This document shows, piece after piece, positions 31,273-42,555 of a DNA stretch of 64,000 nucleotides. The first letter of the stretch is position 1; every line of letters begins with the position of its first letter. The translations under genes and the position numbers were made by a program. Source of the stretch: Paraphaeosphaeria minitans. Its lineage: Eukaryota > Ascomycota > Dothideomycetes > Pleosporales > Didymosphaeriaceae. Below the pieces are notes generated by a model. It saw nothing but the letters and a program-made list of their open reading frames with translations, was not told the DNA's origin and searched no databases. The stretch lies in the NCBI GenBank assembly GCA_015832175.1, contig WJXW01000006.1, forward strand, positions 682,001 to 746,000. The letters run 5' to 3'.

Positions 31273-33775
31273 CTACGACACCTGCACGAACTGGCCCACC
31301 GACGGCACACCGTCCACGAGGATGTACACCACGTACGGACCCGCAGGCGCGACGTTGCGGTTCGGCGGCAGCGTGACGTCGATCTTCTGGTTCTTCTGGC
31401 CGGGCTTGAAGTTGACCACGTCGAGGAACAGGTTGCGGTGGCCCATGTGCACGGAGTGCGTGACGAATCCACCGTAGTACAGGCTCACCTTGACCTGCTT
31501 CGCGTTGGGCGGGGCGTAGAAGCTGATCTCCAGGGTGCCGCCGTTGGCCTTGAGGTTCTTAGTCTTGAGCGCGACGCCCGTGGGGCGGGTGGGGTTGCCC
31601 TGGAGGTAGGGCGGTGTGTAGATCTCGTTGCGGAACTCGGTGACGAAGGGGTTCTGCGCGCTGGGGGTGAGGATGGGCTGCTCGACGGGGTTGGAGCCTG
31701 AGATGAGGAGGGTGCCGTCGAGGAGAAGGAGGGCGACGCTGTGGTAGAGGCGCGCGATGTCCGACTTGGGGCCCGTCGTGAAGCGCTTGCCGACGGGCTG
31801 GGTCGAGTCGTAGATCAGGACCTCGAGGGCAGGCGAGCGGGCAAGGCCGAAACCTTGGGCGCCCTCCTGCCCACCGTTGACCCAGATGACAGTGCCGTCA
31901 GGTAGGAGGGTACCCTCGACCATACCGCGACCCTCGGGCATGGCCTCCATCTCCCACGAAGGGTTGGCGGCCTGGGGGTTGATGCGACCGCAGGAGGCCT
32001 CGCCAGGGGCGGTGATGTCCTGGTAGGGACCTCCACCGCAGATGACCACGTCGTTGCTCCACTTGTTCGCGCTGGAAAGAGAAAGCATGACGGAACCACC
32101 GGTGTTGGGGTAGGTACGGAAGCCGCCGGGCAGGTCAGGAAGAGTGCGAACGACGTTGCCTCCACCGACGTTGAAGATCTCAGCAGACTTGGAGACGAAG
32201 ACGAAAAGGTTGCCGTCGTTAAGCAAGTGCATGAATGGGTACATGTAGTAGGGCTGGTTCTTGGACAGGATCTCCATGGTGGTGCTCTTGCCGCGGGGAG
32301 TACCATCGGCGTTCAGGATCTCGTAGGTGGGGTTGTTGTTTTCAGGCTTTGAGGGGTCGAGACCGTTCAGACTTCCGGAAGCAACGAAAATGCTGTTGTC
32401 GGGCAAGATCTGAACAGACGCATACCAGCGAGCAGTGTCGAGCTGGGCGCCGGGCTCGCTCCAGCCCTGTCCGTCGAGGGAAGCATCGGTAGCAGAGCGC
32501 TTCAGGTAGCGAATACCGTGGAAACCGTCACCAACAGTGGGGTCAATGAAGCTGAGAGGAGCGTTTCCACCCACAGAGATGAAGCGTCCGTCGGCCAAGA
32601 ATATACCACCAGAGCAGAAAGCATTGGTCTTGTAAGAAAGAGGAGTAAGCGTCTGCGTGTTCGGGTCGTATTCGGAGGAGTAGGCGTATTGTCCGTTGCC
32701 GAGCTTGAGTTCGGTGTAGTTCTCGACCTTGTCCAAGAAGACAACTTTGCCGTTGGGCATGAGACCGGCGTGCATACCGGGGACACCGGAGCGTCCCTTC
32801 TTAACGAGAGTTCCGGGCCTCGCAGCTGCGGGAGCCGGGCTAGCCTTGGGAGCAGGAATAACCGGGCCGTCTGTGCAAGGTCCGGACTGGCATCCCTCAC
32901 CGCAGTGGGAGGTGGTGTTACCACAGTAGCCGTACATGGAGCAGCACGAACCCTGGGCCCAGTTTCCGCAGATGGTGTTGTCGAAGGTGGCACCACAGCT
33001 GCCATCGACGGTGACCTTGCCAGTGGGCTGAGCAGTGGACGAGGTCGAGGGCTTACCAAGTACAGGCTCGCCAGAAGTGGTGGTGGATGGGGGTCGAGTA
33101 GCAGAAGCGGTTTGGACAGGAGCCACTGAGGTAGCCGCACCGTCAGTGCAGCCGTTCTGGCAGCCGTTGGCTACCAAGCAGTGGCCATCAGTGGAACCGC
33201 AGTAGCCGTAAGACGAGCAGCATCCTCCGTATGCGCCCTTAGCATCACAGGTGGCGCCTCCAAAGTCCTTTCCACAGCGACCATCATCGCGAGGAGCAGC
33301 GGCATCAGCAGACTTGGAAACCACGGGGTTGGCGGGAGTGGTGTTGGAAGTGCAGTCGCCGGAAAGGCAGCCGTCGCCGCAGTGCGCCGTGGTACTTCCA
33401 CACCATCCGTAGGAGCTGCAGCATTTGCCGTCGTATACTGTGCTTGCCGGGTCGCAGAGGAGGTTGTTGTGCGCCGGACCGCACTGGCCGTCCGTGGAGT
33501 ACTTCTGGTTCTGCCTCTTGACAGGGGCACGGCCGGGGAAAGACCGGGACACCTGCTGCAGGTTGTTCTCGTTGTACTTGCAGCTACACGATATTAGTCG
33601 TGGTTCCACTGGCTGGCAGATAGACTTACACATCGCCTTCGGCGCAATGCTGGCCGGTCAAGCACTTCGTGTCATCGTGCTGAGCGAATGTGCAGGTTGG
33701 GTTCACCCAGTGGAAATTGATATTGGCGGCGGCGAGGGTGGCGAAAGCGCCTACGGTCAGGAGCGTGGCCCTCAT
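31273..33775 (-). CDS. Copper radical oxidase (AA5, glyoxal-oxidase type) with three CBM18 chitin-binding modules
   Basis: Two exons, 33775-33630 and 33583-31273, encode 818 residues; the 46-bp intron has a GACTAATA branch site. Signal peptide: MRATLLTVGAFATLAAA. A Cys-containing N-terminal stretch is followed by three CBM18 modules (about 80-126, 149-194 and 242-285), each with the CGP/CG...CCS(S/M)YG(W/Y)CG core that binds chitin. A Pro/Ala linker (about 288-308) leads to a Kelch-like AA5 domain. Active-site residues of galactose/glyoxal oxidase are visible: Cys372 in NAFCSGG and Tyr436 in ARWYASVQ for the thioether radical pair, Tyr662-His663 in ARLYHSV, and His758 in VTHSVHMGH for copper. 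The enzyme should oxidise an aldehyde or alcohol and release H2O2, held on a chitin surface such as the fungal wall. Similar multi-CBM18 oxidases occur in filamentous ascomycetes. Confidence 0.96.
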
Positions 33776-36700
33776 GGTGTAACCTTTGGACGCGTGAGCA
33801 GGAGAAGGATAGTGCATCCAAGAAGACTCCAAGGGACTCCAAGGGGGGTTTATGTGTAGGACGAAAGGGGTGGCAGGAATATTAAGATGATGCCGAGAAG
33901 AGGTTGGCGATGCATGCGCTGGTGGCAGGACAACACGACGACCACCGAGGCAGGGCGGAGGTGCAGCCGCAGCTGAGGGAGTGCACCGCGTATGCTTCGC
34001 GTGCACATTTGGGCGGTTGCTATCCCAACCGTGTGCATGCGGCAGGTGCTACTTTGGGATGCGGTTGCGGCGTGCCAGACATTTGTGGAAGATGCTTACC
34101 TGTTTCTAGGCAGATCCAAAGAGAGTCGAATAGACGCGATCTTCACGGCTTGGAGAAGCGAAGTCTCAAGACGTAGAGGGACGGCGAAGGGTGGGTCGAT
34201 ATATTAGGTGTTGGATAGGAACGAGTGTGGCACACAATTACCGTGCGCGAGGGAGAGTATACACTGCCCTCGGGAATTAACGAAAGGCGGAACTAAACGA
34301 ATGTGGTCGCTGAGGCAAGGAAACCATCAGCTGGAGGAGGTGAGGGGAAACACCAAGAGGCGAGGGAGGCCCTCATGTATACAAAGCAACTGGAGCGATT
34401 TGGTGTGTTCCCCTAGACCGGCGTCCACGGGAGGCCAGTAGTGCGGCTGCAGTTGGCCAATGGTGGCGGCAAAGCAGCGCCTGAGGCGAGGTTGCGACTC
34501 GCGGGTGCGCCACGATCTCCACAGGGAAGCCGTCTATTTCAGGAGGTTGTGCCGGTAGGTAGACCATCTATCTAGCGGGGGGTGCGACAGGGACGCATGG
34601 CGATGACTCTGGCGTCTATGTCCCTGGCGTCTGTGCCGGTACATGTCTCTGGAGTCTGTGCCGATGGTCTAGCGGGTGCGCATGGCCATGTCTCTGGAGT
34701 ATCTATCAATGTTCCATGTGCCATGGAGGGCACGAGCACTGCGGCGTCGGCACGCTGGTCAGGCAGCAGCAGCCAGGGCGGGCGAGAGTGGACGTGTTGA
34801 GGGCGATTCGTCTACCACGACGGGCGCGTTCCAAGACGTGGTGAGAGGGCGCCGACGGCTGTGAGTCGTTGAAATTTCAGGACGGTAAAGCTTGAACGGG
34901 CAGTGAAGCATCGCCGAGAGAGAGGCGAGATGGATCTTCGCACCGAGCCAGCCAGCCCCTGACGCCCCCAACCCGTCCTGCATTCACTCTGCGCGAGGAA
35001 CGGGACTAACGCCGCCGCCCCTCCCGATGGCTGCACACAAGCACCCCTGGACACGCCCTACACAGGAGGTATCTAGTCTACCTAGGTAGTCTACCTCCCC
35101 CACCGCACACCCATTTCGCTTGCTTCTGCGCGCCGCTGATCGTCAAGACGGCACCGCACCGAGAACCGAGATGCCTCCCCATAACGAAGCCCACAGCTAG
35201 GTAGCCGCACGCCCAGCTCCGCTCTGCCGCACTATCCGCATGTGGAGGCCGAGTTCATGGATGGGATAGTTTGACGCCGCCAAATCAGGCTCTGCATTTT
35301 ATCGATTTTGGTTTCACGACCTCGCTATCTCGTCCCCATCATTTTCCCCTGACAGCTGAACCCACAATGCCATCCAATCCACTGGACTGTAGGTACTCCA
35401 CTGCAACGGCGTGTCTTCTAGTTTATGCGTTGTCCTCGTCGACCACCAGGACGCATCGAGGGGCTCTCTGCGCTGGTGATTCGTCTCCAGACTCCAACAC
35501 GTTGCATCCAGTGTACGGCGTCGCCATGCCGAGATGCGTTGACACCGTGGAAACAGACCCCGCCGTCGTCATGTCCCCCCCGCAGCCGTGAGCGTACCGT
35601 GAGCGTACCGTGGAAACCGGCAACATGCTGCGTCAACCATGTGTTGCGAAGAACGAGCACCTCCATGGATGATGCCTCAGCACCCTCGCGGGGCCCTCGT
35701 ACCTGTAATTGCGTTGCCTCTGAGCCTGCTTTTAACTTTGTCCCTGGTGGCTGGTTTGCGGTCCTAGTGTTGGGTCCGGTCTTGAAGAGAATCAATGGCG
35801 GCGTGCTGTCGCCGACAGATGCAGCAGGGTGAGGAGGCCGTTCGGGTCAGCGCCCGTCGTCGACTCGTGAAGAGAAGACGCTGCCGTCGCATTTCCGGTT
35901 TCTAGCGATGGATAAAGTTACCGACGCAGAAGACCACTGACTTGTGGACCTCGCCGCCGCACCTCAACGCGACCAGTCTCCCACTTCTCACCTCGGCCTC
36001 TGCGCAGTGCGTTCGTTCCCTTGGGCAAGTCTCACTGCGTCCAAGCGCGTCGCCAAGTCGCCCGTTGCAAATGCAAACAAACAAATGACACCAGCGCAGA
36101 CCCACGCTTTTCGGGCACCGGCAACTGCGAACGCCACAGTCCAGCTTGGTTGCATACGAAGAAGAAAACAATAAAGATGATACACGGCGAATCTTGCGAG
36201 ATGCCCGAGTGCCGTTCCACCAGAGGACCCGCCGCAGCAACCCACCACGCGAAACACCACACCCACGTCCTCCACCCTCACACAGCATGTGACCCAGCAT
36301 CCACCCGGCAACAGTCAGCCTTGCAAAAGCCAAACCGCAATCACACCGCCAACCCCATGGACCTGCAGGTGTCCTCTCCATCCTAGATCCACCCTGTACC
36401 TCCCTCCCCGTAGCCCAAGCAACAAAGTAACAAACCACCCCCATAGATAATCAACAAAGCCACAGCCCAACCAGCACCGCTCCCGTGATTTTACCTTGCA
36501 GAATCCCGCATCCGCTTCCCCAAGCGAGATGGAAGAAGAAAGAAAAAAAAAGCCCAGCGTAGCACACCATGGCCTCCCTCCCCGCGCCCCATGTACGGCG
36601 ACGTCTCTGCAACCTCGATACTAGAAGCGCAAGGTGAGCCCCGAGAGACGACCAGCGTACGGTAACCTACAGGCAGAGAGACTGATGATGCCTTGCTTGC

Positions 36701-37293
36701 GCTTTCTGGGCTTGGACGATGTGATGCCCTGGCAGCTGCGCGTGATACTACCGTATGCGTTGACGGCGGAAGCAAGGGGGTGAGGAGCGTTCTTCACGGA
36801 CATGTGGTGCGGTGGTGGGGAGGAATGAGGGGTGTGGTGTGGTGTGGTGTGGTGAAGATTCGACGTCGGACGTCGGATGGGGGTTAGGTAGGATGGTGGT
36901 AGAATTAGGATTGGGATTGGGGAAAGCAGAGGTAGGTAGGTAGGTGTTGTTAGCTCGGCGGAGGAGGAAACCATGCTGCCGTACACGTTTGGTAGTCTGG
37001 TATGCTTGAGCAGTATCTATACCGATCGTCGAGATGGACGTCAAGATCAGCCCAGAAGATTCATTTCTCATGTCTCGTTTCTCATCCCCTCATTTCTCAT
37101 CCCCTCATTTCTCATCCCCTCATTTCTCATCCCCTCATTTCTCATCCCCTCATATCATCAGCCCGCTGAAGACGCCATGCAAATGCCACAAAACACAAAC
37201 CAGTACAGAACCCGAAACTTTTTCTTTCCTCTCTCTCTCTCTCTCCCATCGCTGGTGCCCGGCCCGCCGAAATACCTACCTACAGGTTGCGCA
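33776..37293. other. Long non-coding gap (3.5 kb)
   Basis: The largest gene-free stretch in the GC-rich part. I see overlapping short ORFs on both strands, none with a domain. It holds the AA5 promoter, imperfect 30-bp repeats near 34,600-34,710 (ctctggagtctgtgcc-like), tandem gagcgtaccgt near 35,588-35,610, (ggtgt)n near 36,832-36,853 and a 15-bp array listed separately. The gap could include an unrecognised multi-exon gene or ncRNA, but I have no evidence for either. Confidence 0.5.
37081..37155. repeat. 15-bp tandem repeat (ctcatcccctcattt)n
   Basis: Five consecutive copies, the last partly changed, lie close to the 3' end of the next gene (37294). The copies are nearly perfect. Confidence 0.93.
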
Positions 37294-38568
37294 TCAGTCA
37301 TCACACCCACAGCTAATCACCCTCACGAACCCCCTCCTCCGCCCCTTCCCTCCCACCTTCCCACTCCCCGCATTCGCATTCGCATTCGCACCCTCGCCCT
37401 CGCCCTCCCCCGACCCTGCACCACCAGCTTCGCTCGCCCGCCTCCCCCCACCCCCGATGCTCCCCCGCCACCGCCGCCCCCGCCAGTACTTGACCAACCC
37501 CCTCTTCTCCTCGTCCTCGCTGTCGCTCTCCTCCCACGCGCTCATCGTGTTCTGCAGGCTGTAGCTCGCGCGACACACGCTCGGCGGACTCGTGCTCGGC
37601 AGGGACGCCAGCTCCGAGGACGCCGCGCCGCTGACGCTGCTGTGGCGCGCAGACGCCGAGTAGTACGCGCCGGCGGTGGTGGGCGGGGTGGTGATGTTGG
37701 CGAGGGAGCAGGGACGCGCGGTCGCCCAGGGGGATGGGGAGGGGTGCGAGAACGTGCGGCTGTGGGAGGTCGAGGGCGGCGTCATGGGGGAGGTGGGTCC
37801 GGGGGTGGGGATGGGCTTGCGGGTTAGGTGGTGTCTGTCTGCGGCGTCCGGGAGACTGGCCTTGCGGGGGCGCGAGAGGGCGGCGTCGAGGGAGGAGCGG
37901 GGGGTGGTTTGCAGGGTGGGTGGGGGGCGGAGGGAAGAGAGGCGGATCGGGGGGTCGAAGGTATGGGGTGTTGATGCGGATGCCGAGGCCGAGGAGCGGT
38001 GGGCGCGCCGCCTCGGGGAGGTGGACGTAGGAGAGGTGGTTCCGGGGGACGTGGGCTTGGCTGATCGCAGCAGGTCGGATGCTGGGAAGGCGGGCGTCGT
38101 GGGGGTGAGCGGGGGCGTAGCCTGGCCTGCTGGCGAGGAGAGGACAATGGTCTTCTTGCATCCTTCGCAGATGCCGAGTGTGGACCTGATTGGGCCTTTG
38201 CATGTCTTGCAGATGGCCACTGTGGTGGGCTCGGTCGGCAACTGTGGGTGCTGCCGCGTGGGAAAGTCAAAGCCGAGCTGCGGACTTTTCTTGGTGGACG
38301 ACGGCCTGGGCGACGAGTGCGTGTCATGACTCCTGATGAAGTTGTATACGGTGCCGCTCGAAAGATGCGATGCTTGGGCCTGACGGCGGGCGGAACGAGG
38401 CGTGGTCTCCCGTCTCTTTGCATCTTCCACAGCGCGTCTTTCGTACTCATCCCATAGTTGCGCCGTATTTCCTGGTGTGCATGGCGGGGTTCGAGGATCT
38501 TTGAAAGGCGAGATGGTACGAGCCAGCGGCGAAGAGTGTTGGGGGGTAAAGGTCATTGTGGTGGACAT
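37294..38568 (-). CDS. Ser/Pro-rich protein with CxxC-x10-CxxC motif, function unknown
   Basis: A single-exon frame of 424 residues. The open frame runs upstream but only to a GTG; the ATG at 38568 (ATGTCCACCACAATG) is chosen, with a TATA-like box about 95 bp upstream. The N-terminus has a helical block GNTAQLWDEYERRAVEDAKRR (about 33-53). CKTCKGPIRSTLGICEGCKK (about 119-138) holds four Cys and is a probable small zinc ribbon. The middle is Ser/Thr/Pro-rich and probably disordered. Near the end lies SAWEESDSEDEEKRGLVKYWRGRRWRGS, a Gly/Glu/Ala/Asn low-complexity run (GEGEGEGANANANAG, made by short DNA repeats), and a compact conserved-looking terminus, RRRGFVRVISCGCDD. The two Cys near the end could be lipidated (inference). 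I do not recognise a named family. Confidence 0.82.
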   Translation of the reverse strand: MSTTMTFTPQHSSPLARTISPFKDPRTPPCTPGNTAQLWDEYERRAVEDAKRRETTPRSARRQAQASHLSSGTVYNFIRSHDTHSSPRPSSTKKSPQLGFDFPTRQHPQLPTEPTTVAICKTCKGPIRSTLGICEGCKKTIVLSSPAGQATPPLTPTTPAFPASDLLRSAKPTSPGTTSPTSTSPRRRAHRSSASASASTPHTFDPPIRLSSLRPPPTLQTTPRSSLDAALSRPRKASLPDAADRHHLTRKPIPTPGPTSPMTPPSTSHSRTFSHPSPSPWATARPCSLANITTPPTTAGAYYSASARHSSVSGAASSELASLPSTSPPSVCRASYSLQNTMSAWEESDSEDEEKRGLVKYWRGRRWRGSIGGGGRRASEAGGAGSGEGEGEGANANANAGSGKVGGKGRRRGFVRVISCGCDD

Positions 38569-38660
38569 GCTTCCCGTGCAAAGTGAGGCTGGACGAGCCA
38601 GAAATGTCGGACAGAGGAGGGCCAAGGACGATAAGGTAGATAAGTCGATGGGTGCCACGA

Positions 38661-38666
38661 TATATA
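38661..38666 (-). promoter_or_regulatory. TATA-like box
   Basis: The palindromic tatata lies about 95 bp before the ATG at 38568 and is the best TATA match upstream of that gene. Confidence 0.4.
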
Positions 38667-39369
38667 GGTGCACACGACCGGCGTCTTGGAGTCAAGGGGT
38701 GAGACATGTTGTTTATCAAGTACCGAGTGGCCAGGCGCTACCGTGAGGAGGCTGGGATAGGAGTATCTGAATAGCCAGGGCCAGCGTGACATAGGACCAG
38801 CTCCCCGGAACAACTGTGGTTTGTGTATACCTGAGATGTCGCGACGGAGCACTCGATTCGACATGTCGCAGCGCTGGGCCGTCCAATTGGGGGCGACGCC
38901 GTGACCCAAGCGAGATGAAGCGAGAAGGCGAGCAGACGTCAGCAAGGGATGGCCATCTTGTCAAAGGTCCGACGAGGTGAAAGCTGGTGGAGGCGTCTGT
39001 CGAGAAACGCACTCAAACCGCAGGCGCTGTCGTCAATCTGGTCATGCATGTCATGCTGTAGCGCCAGCGATGAGAAAAGTGGGAGAGTGGAAGCTTCCAA
39101 GCGCCACACCGAGTCGGAAGAAGATGGCAATACATCCGGTGATGCAGCTAGAAGAAGGCTACAGTCACGCAAGGCGCTGTGCGTGGGCGAAGAGTGGTAG
39201 CGCTAAGTCGTGGCACGGCGTCTTATGGAATGTAACTCCCTCGAGTCCCGGCCCCATGCCCATGAATAAACACACGAGAGGAGAGCGTGATGGATGAGAC
39301 AAGCCATGTCATTTTGCGCAGGACTGTTCGGACTGCTCCAACATGGATGGGGTAGAGCGAGGTCCCACA

Positions 39370-39500
39370 GGACGTAGAGACGGACGTAGGAACGGGGAGG
39401 ACATGGCCCACCTTGGGTGCGAGGGACGTGGGGACGGACGTAGTGACGGGGAGCATGGGAACAAGGACATGGCCTACCTTGGGTGCGAGGGACGGAGAGA
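39370..39500. repeat. About 60-bp direct repeat, two copies
   Basis: Two copies share gacggacgtag and then acatggcc(c/t)accttgggtg followed by cgaggga. The second copy has an additional gcatgggaaca insertion. A loosely related string follows. Non-coding. Confidence 0.75.
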
Positions 39501-39804
39501 CGAACTCATCGTCGACGTGCGCTGAGGGCTGGTACGGTGCGGCACTGCTGTCGCAAACGTTGCATTGTCGGGAGCGTGCGTGCGTCTGGGCGTGGACGCA
39601 TTTCGTCTCAGCCACCGCCCTCAGCTCGGTCACGGCCGCCAGACATGCAGCCATTCTTCGAAATGTGTACACCAGGTATCGACGACGGGATCATGGCCAG
39701 CTCTCGAAGGGAGACGTGGAAAGCCGTGGATGCTGAGGGATTGCCCGAGGGAACTGCCTGGTATGGACCACACAGGTTAGGGAAGATTGACCATGCCCGT
39801 CAAC

Positions 39805-40060
39805 TATACCTGCATCGTCTGGGTGTTCCGTCACCCATCGTCCCTTGATTCCTACATCGTCTAGGTGTTCCGTCACCCATCGCCCCTTGATTCCTACATC
39901 GTCTAGGTGTTCCGTCACCCATCGCCCCTTGATTCCTACATTCTCTAGGTGTTCCAACACCCACAGTCCCTTGATTCCTACATCGTCTAGGTATTCCATC
40001 ACCCACCTCCCCCTATACCCGCATCGTCTAGGTATTCCAACACGCCCTCCTCCCCCCACA
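39805..40060. repeat. 42-bp minisatellite, six copies
   Basis: Units contain catcgtctaggtgttcc then gtcacccatcgccccttgat. They start at about 39,813, 39,855, 39,897, 39,939, 39,981 and 40,022, so spacing is 42 bp (last 41). Copies become more diverged to the right. Confidence 0.93.
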
Positions 40061-40930
40061 CACACATTCCCCGTCGAGGTTGAGCAATTGCCAAAGAGAA
40101 GGCGAGCTGGCACATCATCTAGAAGCGCTTCGACCAATTGTGGAGTAAGCGGAACGAATGCAAGTCGATTCTGGCTCGATGTTGTCGGTGTGAAGGATTC
40201 GAACTAGACAAGGGCAAGCAACACTTGCGAAGCTAGCTAGCGGCCCGCTCGCTACCGCACGGAAACACCAATTTCAGGCCTACCACCACCACTACCACCG
40301 AGGACTTGTTTCGCCGTGGATACTCCATGTATTTTGCCATGGGTCAATGTATAGAGCGCCGCACTGGAACAAAGGCCAGAGCTGCTTGCTCACCAATTCA
40401 GGCCGGAGGACCTGGTGCCGAGCATCGCGATTCACTACAAGCGCTCGTCGTGCTGCTCTCGACAGCCACAGACACGCGTCGTTGTATCCTAGGTCTCTGG
40501 TCCTACTTATGCAACCCTGCACCGCGAGCCCGATATCAATCGTATCGTCACCACTTTGCAGAACCACCGCGGCACCGCTCCTCCCAGCGCGCAGCAAACG
40601 CCGTCCCATGGCTTTCTCCCCCGGGTCTGCTCGCACCCCCGTCCAGGTCGTTGGGAGCGTGTGATGACTGAGACATGTCGCGTCCAACGTCGCACCTGCA
40701 CGCGTGGGCCGAAGGGGACATGGCCCATGTAGGTTGCGCCCGATTGGGCATCTTGGGGGACGGATTCGGCACTCAGGAGGGGGTGGGAATGGAGGTGGGA
40801 GCGTGACCTCAGGATGCATGCACATGTATGAATAGGACCAGGCGCTGGGGTTTCATGGCGACGGTGTTGGTAATGGACACGCTCACCGAGTGTCGCGGGA
40901 TACCGTACCTCGTTTGCGCTTATTTATTGT

Positions 40931-42082
40931 CTATATTCGCGTCTGCGTCTGCGTCTGCGTCTGCTCCATGTACTTTGTATGCATGGCTTCGATGGCTGGA
41001 ATGATGAGAGACTCGATTTCAACGGCCGGCTCGCCCTTCGGGGCTTCGGACTGCGTCTCCAGCAGCGACTGCGACGGCTCGGCCTGGTCCTGGTTCGCCG
41101 TGGCATCGGCGGAGCCCACGAGCGAAGGCACGCCCGAGAAGCTCTTGGTGCGTCTGTGTTCGGGCACGCGGATCCACCTCTCGCCCTCGAGCCGCGACAC
41201 GAAGACGACCTCCCACTTGCGGGTGCTCAGCAGATTGCCGATGACGAGGTGGTGGGCGTACTTGTCCAGGGCGTAGCGGGCCTTTTTGACGAGTATCGAG
41301 GGGTCCGTCTCGAGCTTGAAGCTCACGATGATGCCATCGGGGGCCCAGCCGTCGACGAGCTGCTTGAGGAACTTGGGCACAGGCTCCAGGTCGATGACCA
41401 GCTTGCGGCCCTCTGTGCGCGTGGCGGGCGGGAGCACGGTGGCATCGGCGTCGGGGTGGGTGGAGGACTGGGCAAAGTCTTCGTTGGACTGGATCTTGTG
41501 CTCGACCATGCGGTCGCGGGGCACGAAGAAGTCGGAGACGGCGGCGGCGAGGTAGAACATGGCGCGCGGGCCCAGGGGACGCATGAGCCGGGCGACCTCG
41601 CGCAGGTCCCACAGGTACTCTGTGACGGTGACAAAGGACAGGATCAGCAGGCGGCCGTCGCGCTTGACGTGGGTGTACTGGCGCAGCACGTCGAGCATGT
41701 CGGGCTGGTGCTGCTCGTCGACGGTGACGCGGGCGTGGTCCTCGCGCATGAAGTCGAGGAAGGAGCGCGTGTTGTGCGAGTAGTGGCGCGAGTAGGGCAG
41801 CAGGGAGAACTGGCGGTGCAGGAAGATGACGGCGTAGCCCTGGCGCAGGAAGAACTCGGCGCTCGTGGCGCCGCGCGTGCCGGCGGAGAAATTGTCGATG
41901 TAGCGCACCGTCTGGGCCTCGAGGGGAACCGTGGTGCCGCCCGAGGTGACGAGCACCAGGCGACGGCCGGCGGCGTCATGGCGGGCGACGAACTCGCGGG
42001 CGAGGGTGATGTTGGCCTGCAGGTCCTTGGGCGGTGGTTCGTTGGCGAAGTAGTCGCGCTCGGCCTGCTGGGGGTCGGTCAT
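40931..42082 (-). CDS. CAB2: Phosphopantothenate-cysteine ligase (CoA biosynthesis)
   Basis: An intronless frame of 383 residues from an ATG at 42082. It joins 4'-phosphopantothenate to cysteine, the second step of coenzyme A synthesis, in the cytosol or nucleus. Typical marks: [14 protein letters not shown] (about 42-55), [14 protein letters not shown] (about 59-72) for nucleotide binding and the dimer, [12 protein letters not shown] (about 81-92), [14 protein letters not shown] (about 174-187), and the pairing VSFKLETD and NLLSTRK near 257-290. The length fits eukaryotic CAB2/PPCS proteins. The C-terminus ends in [10 protein letters not shown], coded by a hexamer repeat (cgtctg)n, so it may vary in length. 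Its ATG is only about 160 bp from the start of the AT-rich transposon block. Confidence 0.96.
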   Translation of the reverse strand: MTDPQQAERDYFANEPPPKDLQANITLAREFVARHDAAGRRLVLVTSGGTTVPLEAQTVRYIDNFSAGTRGATSAEFFLRQGYAVIFLHRQFSLLPYSRHYSHNTRSFLDFMREDHARVTVDEQHQPDMLDVLRQYTHVKRDGRLLILSFVTVTEYLWDLREVARLMRPLGPRAMFYLAAAVSDFFVPRDRMVEHKIQSNEDFAQSSTHPDADATVLPPATRTEGRKLVIDLEPVPKFLKQLVDGWAPDGIIVSFKLETDPSILVKKARYALDKYAHHLVIGNLLSTRKWEVVFVSRLEGERWIRVPEHRRTKSFSGVPSLVGSADATANQDQAEPSQSLLETQSEAPKGEPAVEIESLIIPAIEAMHTKYMEQTQTQTQTRI

Positions 42083-42274
42083 TTGCTTTTCTACATGTGG
42101 TGTGTGTGTAGATATACGGTTGGGGCGGGGAGGTGGTGGCAGTTCGGGTGCAGGTGGGTGCTGGTGCTGCCCTAGCAGGCGGGGTACACACGTGACCCCG
42201 CGTCGCCCCGGCGGGCACGCACGTCACTGGCAGCTCCAACTCGCCTTGCAGGCGTTATTAACATTAGACTACCT

Positions 42275-42555
42275 ATAACAATACCTATAACATTACGTGC
42301 CTATGCTGCGTTAGCGGACACTACTCTTAGTATTCTTATAATATTATATACTTATACTGTGTTAGCGAACACTACTTTTAATATTACTTATAACATTACG
42401 TATCTATACTACGTAGGTAGATACTACTCTTAGTATTTTTATAATATTACGTATCTATACTACGTTAGCGAACACTACTCCTAATATTACTTATAATATT
42501 ATATGCCTATACTGTGTAGGTAGACACTACTCTTAGTATTCTTATAATATATATA
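42275..42555. repeat. About 51-bp degenerate tandem repeat at the block edge
   Basis: Five or so copies alternate between acactactcttagtattctt and acactacttttaatattac forms, each followed by ataatattatatacctatac-like sequence and gttagcga or gtaggtag. It marks the left border of the AT-rich block. The 12-mer ttagcgaacact inside it also occurs (reverse strand) at the left end of the minus-strand gypsy element near 61,965. Confidence 0.75.

Larger units (their letters stand above)
38569..40930. other. Intergenic region (2.4 kb) with minisatellites
   Basis: Between two minus-strand genes. It contains the promoter of the CxxC-x10-CxxC gene, two repeat arrays (listed) and the 3' region of the ligase gene. 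Numerous overlapping ORFs have no recognisable product. A tRNA-like string near 40,190 was rejected. Confidence 0.5.

Noticed and set aside
40180..40215. B-box-like gattcgaac string
   Set aside because: The neighbouring bases do not form a T stem and there is no A box or acceptor stem on either strand.
40979..42175. 398-codon plus-strand ORF opposite the phosphopantothenate-cysteine ligase gene
   Set aside because: Antisense shadow in GC-rich DNA; the minus-strand protein has full family motifs.
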